Of a stretch of DNA of 33,232 nucleotides, positions 1 to 7,818 are shown piece after piece. Below the pieces are notes generated by a model that saw only the letters and a program-made list of their open reading frames with translations, did not search any database and had not been told where the DNA came from. The position numbers and the translations under genes are program-made. Positions within the stretch are counted from its first letter, which is position 1. Every line of letters begins with the position of its first letter. This stretch comes from Gammaproteobacteria bacterium. GTDB taxonomy: Bacteria; Pseudomonadota; Gammaproteobacteria; JAADHS01. The stretch lies in the NCBI GenBank assembly GCA_013151745.1, contig JAADHS010000158.1, forward strand, positions 1 through 33,232, given 5' to 3'.

Positions 1-384
1 CGTCGCTGATAAATAAAATCACTTACAGCAAACACACACGAGGGTCTCTTATTGCGGTCTCACCGCTGCCTGCATCAATACCAAGAAAACCGGTATTCCA
101 GGGCCATTACGACCACAGGGATGTGGGAGATAGGGCGATGCAGGATGCCAAAACCGAGACATTCCTGGCACTATTCAAGGTGGCAGGCTTTCTCATAAGA
201 GCATCCAGAATCCCCTGGGGCACATTGAGCTTTCTCCTTATTTGGTTTCATCGCCTCCTAAGTTTAGCCACTTGCGGCAAACTAGGGGGAGAAGGCTCAA
301 TGAGTATCAAAGTGAATTCAGCGGCTACAGCTGGAGACGGAAAAACGGCTATTGGATTGTATTGGTATTTATTTGGCAGGGTAA
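1..384. other. left-edge region with no confident gene
   Basis: No recognisable protein family was found in any frame. Plus-strand open frames starting near 123 and 242 have compositions and repeated Arg/Ser/Leu runs that look like non-coding translation. On the minus strand an AGGAGG lies just before an ATG at 249-251 that opens a 26-codon frame ending at 171, but the spacing (2 bp) is poor and the peptide is unrecognised. The stretch lies downstream of the FGE-like lipoprotein gene on the minus strand, so it may be trailer sequence or decayed coding sequence cut by the window edge. Confidence 0.4.
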
Positions 385-1395
385 TTACCCCTTGTCACTC
401 ATATTTTTTGCACAACGAAAGCCGACATCAGCCGTTTCTAATGTAGGCTCAGCAAATTGCCGTGTTGCACCTCTGAAAAAATAACTGATGGCATAGTGGC
501 CCACACCGCCGCCGCCGCCACGTATGACCTTGGCCTGTTTACCAAACAGGTCGTTTTTCGTGGTGGACTCGGGATAAGCTTGGTACCAGTCTTCAACCCA
601 TTCCCAAACATTGCCAGACAGGTCGTAGGCACCATAAGGTGAGCGATTTTTAGGGTAAGCTCCAACAGGAGCGACATCGTCATTCCATGCTTCATCATCG
701 CCTGTGTTGGTAATTTTGGAATCCCAATGATTCCCCCATGGAAATTCCAGGCCATTTTGACCTCTTGCGGCTTTTTCCCATTCGGCTTCAGTCGGCAGAC
801 GTTTCCCTGCCCATTTGCAAAATTGGCTCGCATCATACCAATTGACATCGCCAACAGGGAGCTGATCCAATTCAGCTATGCGTTGTTTGGCGGCATCAAC
901 CAGCGCAGGGTGTTGCATCGTCAGAGTATCAATATCCAGTTTCATTGTGTTGGCGACAAAATCACGTATTTTATCCAGTGGCAAAGATTGAAGTTCTTTT
1001 AAAGAAATGGCATAACCATTCTCGTTCCAGGAATAGGGTCTCTTGTAACTCTTGCTCAAGACAAACGCTTTGTACTGTAGATTGCTGACTTCATAGGTAT
1101 CAATTTGAAACCCAGATAGTATTATCGTCTGTTGAGGATGTTCGTCGAGGTATAGGGGCGTCGCAAAACCATATTGTTCCTTGAGTCCTTCGGTGTCGAT
1201 GCGGTTACTGCCTCTAATAAACTCGCCGGCGGGTACGGCGACCATAGCGGCATTTTTTGGCGAAATAGTCAGCTCGTTCAGGGCTGCTTTATCGGCAGCA
1301 TGACGTTTTAGTATTTTTTCCAGTTCTTCTGAGTCACTATGACTACTGCAACTCGTTAATAGCACTAATGCGCTAAGTAGAGTGACTAACCTCAT
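385..1395 (-). CDS. FGE/SUMF1-family lipoprotein, probably without FGE-type activity
   Basis: The protein (336 aa) has a lipoprotein signal peptide with lipobox Leu-Thr-Ser-Cys about 15 residues in, so it is predicted to be anchored in the envelope. The rest is a formylglycine-generating-enzyme (SUMF1/EgtB/PvdO) fold. Hallmarks are MVAVPAGEFIRGS, the YEVSNLQYKAF segment, WAGKRLPTEAEWEKAARG, YDLSGNVWEWVEDW and a closing VGFRCAK. An insertion of about 65 residues follows YEVSNLQ. In the segment where true FGEs carry the copper-binding cysteine pair, this protein has a glycine run (GGGGG) and no cysteine, so FGE chemistry is unlikely. The start at 1395 is chosen because AAAGG lies 7 bp upstream and it opens directly into the signal peptide; 1413 and 1452 are in-frame alternatives. 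It follows the cytochrome-FGE gene by 35 bp, presumably in one operon. The substrate is unknown. Confidence 0.8.
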   Translation of the reverse strand: MRLVTLLSALVLLTSCSSHSDSEELEKILKRHAADKAALNELTISPKNAAMVAVPAGEFIRGSNRIDTEGLKEQYGFATPLYLDEHPQQTIILSGFQIDTYEVSNLQYKAFVLSKSYKRPYSWNENGYAISLKELQSLPLDKIRDFVANTMKLDIDTLTMQHPALVDAAKQRIAELDQLPVGDVNWYDASQFCKWAGKRLPTEAEWEKAARGQNGLEFPWGNHWDSKITNTGDDEAWNDDVAPVGAYPKNRSPYGAYDLSGNVWEWVEDWYQAYPESTTKNDLFGKQAKVIRGGGGGVGHYAISYFFRGATRQFAEPTLETADVGFRCAKNMSDKG

Positions 1396-1430
1396 ATATA
1401 AACCTTTTTTCATTAGATATTTATTGTTGA

Positions 1431-2501
1431 TTAATCCATGTCTTTGGCGCACCGAAAACCAAAACTGTCATTTTTTGTGCTGGGTGCAAAAAAGGCGCGG
1501 TTGAATGTCGGCGCTGAGATACCACATTTATAAAAGGAGCAATCAAACCACGATCCCCCCTTGAGTGTTTTATAGCGTTTGCCATAGCTTTCGGATGGCG
1601 TTGTATTGCCGGGGTAAGCTTCGTACCATGATGCGGTCCACTCCCAGACATTCCCTGACGTATCGTGTAAACCAAAAACACTGACGCCCTCCGAAAAAGA
1701 GCCGACGGGTGTCGTGTCACCAAATAAACCAATTGCTTCCCATCGTACAGGGGTGTTTGATTTTTCAACTGCAAATTGATCACCCCATGGAAAAATACGG
1801 GCATCTAAACCTCGAGCCGCTTTTTCCCATTCGCTATCTGTTGGCAAGCGTTTTCCTGCCCAGCGGCAGTAAGCATCAGCATCAAACCAGCTGACATAGA
1901 CGACAGGGTGGTCCACTTTACCGGGTGGATAGGTACGGTTGCGGAAATGGCGGGGTGATTTACGCTTGGTTTCTTTGTTGAATTTGGCGTATTGCAGGTT
2001 GCTTACTTCATATTTATCAATTAAATAGGCATCTGTATTGACGGTATGCTGTGGGCCTTCATCCGGTTGTCGGTTATGGGTGCCTTTGATAAAAGCACCC
2101 GCCGGAATGGCGATCATTTCGTTGGGTTGATCCCCTAAACGAGATTGTTCATAATACATGGGCAAACTCATACCCAGCGTGGCGGGTTTTTCGTTGCTCG
2201 GGGATGAGTCAGTCACTGCGGGTTCTTTTTCAATGATTCGTTTCATATTTGCTCGTAGTTGCATCACATCATGGCACTGTAAACATTCATTTCCCGCTTT
2301 AGCAAAAAGCTGGGTGACATCAACCCCGTCAAGGTGACAACTGATACAGCGTTCCTGGTGCGAATGTATCTCAGGCTCGGCAATGTTTTCGATTTTTTTG
2401 GCCTGCGCAATGGGGAAAATTAAAATAAGACCAATCCATGAACATGTTACGAGGGCAAACGGTTTAAGACGCAATAGATGGGTATGGACTCGGCTATTCA
2501 T
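1431..2501 (-). CDS. Secreted diheme cytochrome c / FGE-like (SUMF1) fusion protein
   Basis: The protein (356 aa from the ATG at 2501) starts with a basic n-region and a hydrophobic stretch ending in Ala-Gln-Ala, a signal peptide. Two c-type haem motifs follow, CISCH (about residues 52-56) and CLQCH (73-77), so two covalent haems in the periplasm are expected. After a linker comes a full FGE-sulfatase/SUMF1 domain (about 115-356): MIAIPAGAFIKGT, YEVSNLQYAKF, WAGKRLPTDSEWEKAARG, LHDTSGNVWEWTASWYEAYPG and FGFRCAK. A cysteine pair, Cys-x4-Cys (about 321 and 326), sits just after the GGSW motif, where true FGEs carry their copper-binding pair. A GTG at 2543 would add 14 residues before the signal peptide; neither start has a clear ribosome binding site. 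The family assignment is firm. Catalysis and the role of the haems are inference. No sulfatase is present in the window. Confidence 0.85.
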   Translation of the reverse strand: MNSRVHTHLLRLKPFALVTCSWIGLILIFPIAQAKKIENIAEPEIHSHQERCISCHLDGVDVTQLFAKAGNECLQCHDVMQLRANMKRIIEKEPAVTDSSPSNEKPATLGMSLPMYYEQSRLGDQPNEMIAIPAGAFIKGTHNRQPDEGPQHTVNTDAYLIDKYEVSNLQYAKFNKETKRKSPRHFRNRTYPPGKVDHPVVYVSWFDADAYCRWAGKRLPTDSEWEKAARGLDARIFPWGDQFAVEKSNTPVRWEAIGLFGDTTPVGSFSEGVSVFGLHDTSGNVWEWTASWYEAYPGNTTPSESYGKRYKTLKGGSWFDCSFYKCGISAPTFNRAFFAPSTKNDSFGFRCAKDMD

Positions 2502-2728
2502 TTGATAGTTTGTGATACGATTAGATTGACTATAATGGGACACGGGCTGTATGTTAGGTGATTTCTGTTAGAGAATATACCATTTTGCTTGTTTTTTTAT
2601 TCGTATGCTGCGTTTAAAAAGACAAGTAAAAAGGTCTGTTTTCACCTTGAGAGGCCTTAATAATATACCGTAACTTTTGAGGCGCGTACGAATCGCCGCC
2701 AAAAATGCAGTTAAATTAGGGTGGGTTT

Positions 2729-3211
2729 ATGACAACACTTTTAAGTAATATGCCTATTTTTGGTGGTGTCAGCGACAAATTACTACAGTATTTGCTAGAT
2801 CATTGCCCACGAAAAAAACTGTCAAAAGGAGAGTATTTTTTTCATGAAAATGAGGCCGCAAAGACAATGTACGTTCTTCAGTATGGTCAGGTCAGGGTAG
2901 AAAAGCATTGGCAGGATCAAGTGATCGTCATGGGAACGTTAGAAAAAGGAGATTGTTTTGGTGAGATGGCACTAATCGATCTCTATCCTCGTAGCGCTTC
3001 AGTGGTTGCGCTTGAAGAAAGTGAGGCTTTAGAAATCGAACCTGCTTTGCTCGCGACCATTTACGAGCAAGATCAGCAGGCGTTTACCCTTATCTATATG
3101 AATATGGCTAGAGAAATCAGCCGACGTTTGAGAAAGGCGGATCAATTGTATTTTGAGTCCAGTATGACATATAAAACAGGTGATCATGTGACTCGCGTTC
3201 AACTTGTCTGA
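2729..3211 (+). CDS. Stand-alone cyclic-nucleotide-binding domain protein
   Basis: The protein (160 aa) is a single cNMP-binding domain of the CRP/PKA-regulatory type, covering about residues 8-125. It has the beta-roll glycine in LQYGQVRVEK and a well-preserved phosphate-binding cassette, FGEMALIDLYPRSASVVAL, including the Glu and Arg that contact the ribose and phosphate in cAMP-binding homologues. The C-terminal 35 residues form a basic helix and a short tail. There is no helix-turn-helix, so it is not a classical CRP-type transcription factor and more likely acts through a protein partner. AGGGTGGG precedes the ATG. It is divergent from the cytochrome-FGE gene with a 227-bp gap, so a functional link is possible but unproven. 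Confidence 0.85.
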   Translation: MTTLLSNMPIFGGVSDKLLQYLLDHCPRKKLSKGEYFFHENEAAKTMYVLQYGQVRVEKHWQDQVIVMGTLEKGDCFGEMALIDLYPRSASVVALEESEALEIEPALLATIYEQDQQAFTLIYMNMAREISRRLRKADQLYFESSMTYKTGDHVTRVQLV

Positions 3212-3243
3212 TCATTTCAATGGCCGGAATGAACGAGAGTTAT

Positions 3244-3477
3244 TTAATTTATATTCCTTAAATTAGCTTGGCGAATGGCACACTCTATTTTTTTTTTGCT
3301 GGCACGCCAATCATGAGTCAGACAGGCTTCTTCCAGCGCATTTTGAATAGACAGCAAGATACGATCATTGGGTAAAGCGACTAGTTTTTCTGGACTTTGC
3401 TTTAGTCCCTGGTGTGTTTGTTTTGGCCGTGATTGTGGTTGACGATGGATGGATGGAAAATTTAGCAGGGTACCCAT
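3244..3477 (-). CDS. Small hypothetical basic protein
   Basis: This frame encodes about 77 aa from the ATG at 3477, preceded by AAGG at a distance of 9 bp. An upstream extension to 3567 is open but has no better start signal. The N-terminal half is rich in Gln, Pro and Arg. The C-terminal half (NDRILLSIQNALEEACLTH onward) looks like two amphipathic helices with basic residues. It converges on the cNMP-binding gene 32 bp away and diverges from rnd. I recognise no family. The gene is supported only by its frame and plausible amino-acid composition. Confidence 0.45.
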   Translation of the reverse strand: MGTLLNFPSIHRQPQSRPKQTHQGLKQSPEKLVALPNDRILLSIQNALEEACLTHDWRASKKKIECAIRQANLRNIN

Positions 3478-3624
3478 ATTAGTAAGCCTTATTCTGTTGT
3501 TTTGTTGTAATGCTACAACGGTACAAAATGGAGAAAATAGCGAGACGCTGTTCTCATAGGCGGACAATAAATGGCTCTTGAAGTCTATTTTTGTGAACTA
3601 TAGCGCTTTTTTTAAATAAATATA

Positions 3625-4734
3625 ATGAATCAGAGTGTGAGTTATATCAGTACAAATAAAGACCTGGTCTCTTTTTGTCATCGATTAAAACATAGTGAAT
3701 GGCTTGCTGTTGATACCGAATTTAAGCGCGAAAGTACTTATTTTCCATTATTATGTTTGATTCAGATAGCAACTGAGAACGAAATTGCGTGTATTGATGC
3801 ACTTGAAATAGAGGATCTTTCATCGCTATATGATGTTTTGCTTAACCCTTCTATCGTTAAAGTTATTCATTCAGCCAAACAGGATCTGGAAGCATTTTAT
3901 TGCAGTATGGGTATGGTTTTAACCCCTGTTTTTGATACTCAGATTGCCGCCGCTTTTTTAGGTGATCAAGAGCAAATTGGCTATGCAGCTTTAGTGGAAA
4001 AATATACCAAAATCAGGTTAGCAAAGACGCACACCCGGGCAGATTGGTCGAAACGACCATTGGTACCTGCGTTACTGGATTATGCGGCCGATGATGTTAA
4101 ATATTTAGGCTTTATTTATGAGACACAAAAACAAGCGTTAAACAAAATAGAACGATACGCTTGGGCGCAAGAAGAGTTTACGTTGTTAACTTCCTTACAT
4201 CATTATGCGCCTGATCCGAAAACGGCATGGCAACGGATTAAACGAATGGGACATTTGGATGTGCAGCAGCTTACGTTATTGATGCGTCTGGCTTCATGGC
4301 GTGAAAAAGAGGCAATGGAAAAGAATAAACCTCGACAATGGATTATTAAAGATCAAGTATTAGTTGATATCGCGTGTTCGTCGGCACAAAATAACGTTAT
4401 GATAAAAGTACAAAATTTATCTGATACCTTATATCTTCGTATCAAATCCGAGTGTTTCATGGTTCAAAAAAATGAAGAAGTGCTTGCTCAAAATGATGTG
4501 CACAATACCCAGCCTGTAACCGCACAGGAAGTCTCTCATATTGCAATGTTACAAGCCTTGGTTAAGGTTCGTGCAACTCAGTTGAAATTACCTCCGTCAC
4601 TATTGGCAACGCGCAAAGAAATAAAGCAATTGGTGCGAGGAGAACGGCCACTGTCCTTGTTGCAAGGCTGGCGTAAAACCGTGATTGGAGAGCCATTGCT
4701 TGAGCGCATTCAAGACACGCTCGATTTGAATTAG
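3625..4734 (+). CDS. rnd: Ribonuclease D
   Basis: The protein (369 aa, close to the usual 370-380) is a 3'-5' exoribonuclease that trims tRNA precursors and other small RNAs. The DEDDy exonuclease signature is complete: Asp30 and Glu32 in LAVDTEF, Asp87 in HSAKQDLEAF, and Tyr153 with Asp157 in LLDYAADDVKYL. HRDC-type helical domains follow from about residue 205 (QLTLLMRLASWREKEAMEKNKPR...) to the C-terminus, as in the Escherichia coli enzyme. The ATG has no clear Shine-Dalgarno; the leader is T-rich. A glycosyltransferase gene starts 12 bp after the stop and is probably co-transcribed. Confidence 0.95.
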   Translation: MNQSVSYISTNKDLVSFCHRLKHSEWLAVDTEFKRESTYFPLLCLIQIATENEIACIDALEIEDLSSLYDVLLNPSIVKVIHSAKQDLEAFYCSMGMVLTPVFDTQIAAAFLGDQEQIGYAALVEKYTKIRLAKTHTRADWSKRPLVPALLDYAADDVKYLGFIYETQKQALNKIERYAWAQEEFTLLTSLHHYAPDPKTAWQRIKRMGHLDVQQLTLLMRLASWREKEAMEKNKPRQWIIKDQVLVDIACSSAQNNVMIKVQNLSDTLYLRIKSECFMVQKNEEVLAQNDVHNTQPVTAQEVSHIAMLQALVKVRATQLKLPPSLLATRKEIKQLVRGERPLSLLQGWRKTVIGEPLLERIQDTLDLN

Positions 4735-4746
4735 TATTTTATACTG

Positions 4747-5805
4747 ATGCTATCTATTATTATCCCCTGTTTAAATGAAGTTCGATTGATTCCAGAATTA
4801 TTACGCTGCCTGGATCGGCAACATGGTTCTATTCACTTTGAAGTTTTACTCATTGATGGTGGCAGTCGTGATGGCTCATTGGCGGTTGCGTTTCAACTTA
4901 AATGTCAGTTGAGTTACGATCTCAGACTGCTGTCTTCGCGGTCAAATCGAGCCATTCAAATGAACTATGGTGCGCTTCAGGCTAAAGGGGAGGATCTGTT
5001 ATTTTTGCATGCCGATTCAATGTTCTTGATGCCTGATAGTTTGCAGCAAGCGGCACAGCATATGGCGCAACAAAGACAGCTAAAAAAAAATGTGGCAGGG
5101 CATTTTGCTTTACGTTTTAAGCGGGATCAAGTTGATCATGCCGTTGCTTATTATTTCTACGAAGCAAAAACACACTTAAACAACCTAGACACAATTAATG
5201 GCGATCAGGGTTTTTGGTTAAGTCAGTATTTTTTTAATCAATTGGGTGGGTTTGATGAAACCTCATCTTTTATGGAAGATGCGCGTTTAGCCAAAAAAAT
5301 ATTTGAGCAGGGAGAATGGACGACATTACCCGCCTTGCTTGAGACTTCGGCGAGAAGGTTTGAAACGGAAGGGCTCAAGCAACGCCAGACACTGAACGCA
5401 CTATTATGTGGTTTCAATCATATTGGGATGAATCATTATTTTGCCAAAGCGGGTAGTGCATATCGTACTCAGATGTATACGAAGCGGCTGAATTTATACC
5501 CTTTTTTTAAATTAGCACATGATGTTAGTCTTGAATATGGCGTCATAACCGCATTAGCACGATGGTATGCTACGGGTGAATATGTTGCGTCCAATGCCTG
5601 GCAACTTGCTTTTGCTCTGGATTGCCGAAAAAATCAGCGTAGAGGTTTGTCACCGGGTGAGGGTGAGCTATCGAGTTGGAAAATTTATAAAAAAACGGTG
5701 CGTTACGGGGTTGAATCGCGGTTGGGTTATGGCATCACGGCCATACTTACATTTTTCTGGTTTTATGCCACCTTGGGTCTTATGAGGTTAAAGCTGGCTC
5801 TATAG
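4747..5805 (+). CDS. Family 2 glycosyltransferase (TIGR04283-like) with C-terminal extension
   Basis: The protein (352 aa) has a GT-A fold of family 2. It opens with SIIIPCLNEVRLIPELL, followed by LLIDGGSRDGS, then NRAIQMNYGALQAKGEDLLFLHADS (the HADS acts as the DxD-like metal and nucleotide site), then NGDQGFWLS and SFMEDARLAKKI. The spacing of the RA-x-QMN-x-GA and FLHAD motifs matches the TIGR04283 group of GT2 enzymes, which are usually about 230 aa. The extra 120 or so residues here end in a hydrophobic segment (ITAILTFFWFYATLGLMRLKL) that could anchor the protein in the inner membrane. The acceptor is unknown. It follows rnd by 12 bp. Confidence 0.85.
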   Translation: MLSIIIPCLNEVRLIPELLRCLDRQHGSIHFEVLLIDGGSRDGSLAVAFQLKCQLSYDLRLLSSRSNRAIQMNYGALQAKGEDLLFLHADSMFLMPDSLQQAAQHMAQQRQLKKNVAGHFALRFKRDQVDHAVAYYFYEAKTHLNNLDTINGDQGFWLSQYFFNQLGGFDETSSFMEDARLAKKIFEQGEWTTLPALLETSARRFETEGLKQRQTLNALLCGFNHIGMNHYFAKAGSAYRTQMYTKRLNLYPFFKLAHDVSLEYGVITALARWYATGEYVASNAWQLAFALDCRKNQRRGLSPGEGELSSWKIYKKTVRYGVESRLGYGITAILTFFWFYATLGLMRLKLAL

Positions 5806-5971
5806 TCAAGGCAGTGATGCAAAAATATAAGATATAAATTTTATTGCTGTGATCTAATTAGTGTTCGCCCGAAAATTATTCAACCTCATAAAAAAATCAC
5901 TCCACTTTACCCATTGAAGAAAATCTTAGGCCACTCAGAGAATGATTGAGTGCATTGAAAATTTAGAAATC

Positions 5972-6625
5972 CTACAACCTCGTTATGTGTGCTCGGTGGT
6001 AAAAAAACCAGGAAATCCAAAGCAAGGCCGAAAGCCCAATAGCGGTGAATATTGCAGGCTTGGGGTCGTCAATAGAGCTGATTGATCCTGCGTAAGATGC
6101 AATGAGTACATATGGCACTGAGCTAATCGACCATGCAATCAAAAATTTACTGAAGGGCATGCGTGTCATTCCGGAAAGGCACGCTGTCACTTCAGGCAAT
6201 ATAGGCATGGCTCTGGACAAAAGTATCATCACAACCCCGTGCTTTTGAAAAGTAAGAATTGCCTCGTTACGTTTGATTTCATCTCTTACCAGAAAATTAA
6301 GAATGGTACTTCCATAGTATTGACTTAACATATAACCAAAAATACCCGCTAGCATGAGTCCAGTTAATGCTGCAATGGCACCATTGGTATGACCTAGGAA
6401 ATAACCTGAGAGAATGATGATTGTTAATGTTGGTACTGCAATGAATAAATCCACAAATAGCAGTAAAGCGACTAAAGACCCTAGATATATAGGTGATATC
6501 GTCTTGGCGTGTATTAGCCAACTTTCAATTTGCTCTATCGTTAATATCCCAGTGAACTTAATGAGCAAAAAAGTGGAGGCGAAAAATGCTGCAATAAGAA
6601 AAATAATTTTTATTAATGGTTTCAT
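5972..6625 (-). CDS. TVP38/TMEM64-family (VTT domain) inner-membrane protein
   Basis: The protein (217 aa) has about five to six hydrophobic segments. Its core is a VTT/SNARE-associated domain of the DedA/TVP38 superfamily: a membrane-entry helix with a proline-bearing turn (FIAVPTLTIIILSGYFLG), Gly-rich helices (GAIAALTGLMLAGIFGYMLSQYYG), and the signature SRAMPILPEVTACLSGMTRMPFSKFLIAW. Members of this superfamily are implicated in phospholipid scrambling and undecaprenyl-phosphate or polyprenol recycling, but the substrate here is not evident. The ATG at 6625 is chosen because AAGG lies 10 bp upstream; a GTG at 6634 is too close to that site. It is the last gene of the MipA-SDR-DUF2141-VTT cluster, 13 bp after DUF2141. 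Confidence 0.88.
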   Translation of the reverse strand: MKPLIKIIFLIAAFFASTFLLIKFTGILTIEQIESWLIHAKTISPIYLGSLVALLLFVDLFIAVPTLTIIILSGYFLGHTNGAIAALTGLMLAGIFGYMLSQYYGSTILNFLVRDEIKRNEAILTFQKHGVVMILLSRAMPILPEVTACLSGMTRMPFSKFLIAWSISSVPYVLIASYAGSISSIDDPKPAIFTAIGLSALLWISWFFYHRAHITRL

Positions 6626-6638
6626 TACTATCACGCCT

Positions 6639-7073
6639 TCATGGGTATGTGATTGAAATATTTATCCCGTCTTTGAACTGCTCTTTTAGCAGCTTTGAAT
6701 TGTTATATTTGGGAGCGCCTTTTAGACTTATTTTCTGGTCGTTAGAAAACCCAAGACCTTCTTTTGGCCATATCCCCGTCCAGTTTTTGCTTACTTTTCC
6801 ATCGCCGTTTTCATCATGTAGCACCTTAACGGCCAATTCTTCCATGTTCACATCAAAGCTAAATTTCATCGTTTCATTCCGTAATTTTTTTGACTGAGTA
6901 AAAAATGCCATTTCATGTTTTTTTGGAAACCCTTCTTCACCAAAAATCATTACAATAATATTTCCACCCCGTTTTATATCAATATTATTCACTTTGATTT
7001 TTAAATCTGTTGCCCATGTGTTATTCGCTGATATCATAAAAACTCCAAATAAAATAACGTAAAACTTATTCAT
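6639..7073 (-). CDS. DUF2141 domain secreted protein
   Basis: The protein (144 aa) has a signal peptide (MNKFYVILFGVFMISANNTWA, then the mature start) and a DUF2141 domain over nearly the whole remainder. The diagnostic block is VLHDENGDGKVSKNWTGIWPKEGLGFSND, an acidic Ca-binding-like loop followed by the GxGFS motif, plus the conserved early beta strands (LKIKVNNIDIKRGGNIIVMIF). It is presumably periplasmic or cell-surface. AGGGG lies upstream of the ATG at good spacing, and the SDR gene ends 13 bp before. The function of DUF2141 is not established, and nothing in the cluster settles it. Confidence 0.9.
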   Translation of the reverse strand: MNKFYVILFGVFMISANNTWATDLKIKVNNIDIKRGGNIIVMIFGEEGFPKKHEMAFFTQSKKLRNETMKFSFDVNMEELAVKVLHDENGDGKVSKNWTGIWPKEGLGFSNDQKISLKGAPKYNNSKLLKEQFKDGINISITYP

Positions 7074-7086
7074 AAAATTCCCCTTT

Positions 7087-7818
7087 TTAATGTTTTTTCA
7101 TGATTCGCTGCGCAATTGATGGGAATAGTCTGAGCAGTGCCCTGAGCAGTTTGACTTTGCCAATATCATGATCTGGTATATCGCGTTCAATTCCATAAAT
7201 AATTTTTCTTGCTGCGACTTCAGGGGGTGTTTTGTTTTTTCCTCTGCCTTTTGTCATTGCTGTGTCAACCAATTCCAAGAATGCTTGCTGAACACTAATA
7301 TTTGTTTTTTCGAGCTGATAACGAAGTGATTGGGAGAAAATGTTGAGTGCCCCCTTTGTTGCACAATAAATTGCTGACGATGTTTTTGGTGTGAGTCCGA
7401 GTCCGGAATTAACGTTCATGATAACTGCTTTTTCTTTATGTAATAAGGCAGGTAACAACAGGTAAGTCATGTTACAGATGCTGGTAAAATTTAACGCTAT
7501 TTCGTAAGAGATGCTTTCGTATCTAAATTTTTCATCCATGACTGTTGCTGTATATTGAACAGCTGCATTGTTAATCAGTATGTCAATCGATTCATAACGC
7601 TTGATAATAATGTCTGCTACTGTTTCTATATCTCCAGTCTTCGATAAATCGGCCTGGTAAGTAGTGACGCCATCAAATTTTAGGGACAGTTCATTAAGTT
7701 TATTTGTATTTTTGGATATCACGATCACTTCATTATCAGGACAAAGGTATCTCACCATTTCATATCCGATACCGGAAGTGCCGCCGGTAATGACAATGCG
7801 TTTATTATTAATTTTCAT
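7087..7818 (-). CDS. Short-chain dehydrogenase/reductase (DltE-like)
   Basis: The protein (243 aa) is a classical NAD(P)-dependent SDR. The Rossmann glycine motif is TGGTSGIG at residues 11-18, the NNAA motif is present, the catalytic serine is in MNVNSGLG, and Tyr-x3-Lys is in AIYCATKGALNIF. The order and the style of the N-terminus resemble the DltE/COG3967 group. It is cytoplasmic and its substrate is unknown. The ATG at 7818 has AAGGA at 8 bp and overlaps the TGA of the mipA-like gene (ATGA), so the two are translationally coupled. A longer frame back to 7872 overlaps mipA and is rejected. Gene order suggests a role in lipid or envelope precursor reduction; that is inference. Confidence 0.9.
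   Translation of the reverse strand: MKINNKRIVITGGTSGIGYEMVRYLCPDNEVIVISKNTNKLNELSLKFDGVTTYQADLSKTGDIETVADIIIKRYESIDILINNAAVQYTATVMDEKFRYESISYEIALNFTSICNMTYLLLPALLHKEKAVIMNVNSGLGLTPKTSSAIYCATKGALNIFSQSLRYQLEKTNISVQQAFLELVDTAMTKGRGKNKTPPEVAARKIIYGIERDIPDHDIGKVKLLRALLRLFPSIAQRIMKKH

Noticed and set aside
171-251. 26-aa Cys-containing peptide frame on the minus strand downstream of the FGE-like genes
   Set aside because: Tempting as an FGE substrate, but the AGGAGG lies only 2 bp from the ATG, the peptide matches nothing, and a frame this short arises easily by chance.
123-484. Plus-strand open frames of 80-107 aa at the left edge
   Set aside because: The composition is not protein-like, the two frames overlap each other, and no family or ribosome binding site supports them.
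5932-5952. Hairpin cactca/tgagtg as a terminator for the envelope cassette
   Set aside because: The stem is only 6 bp with a 9-base loop and no T-tract follows on the minus strand.
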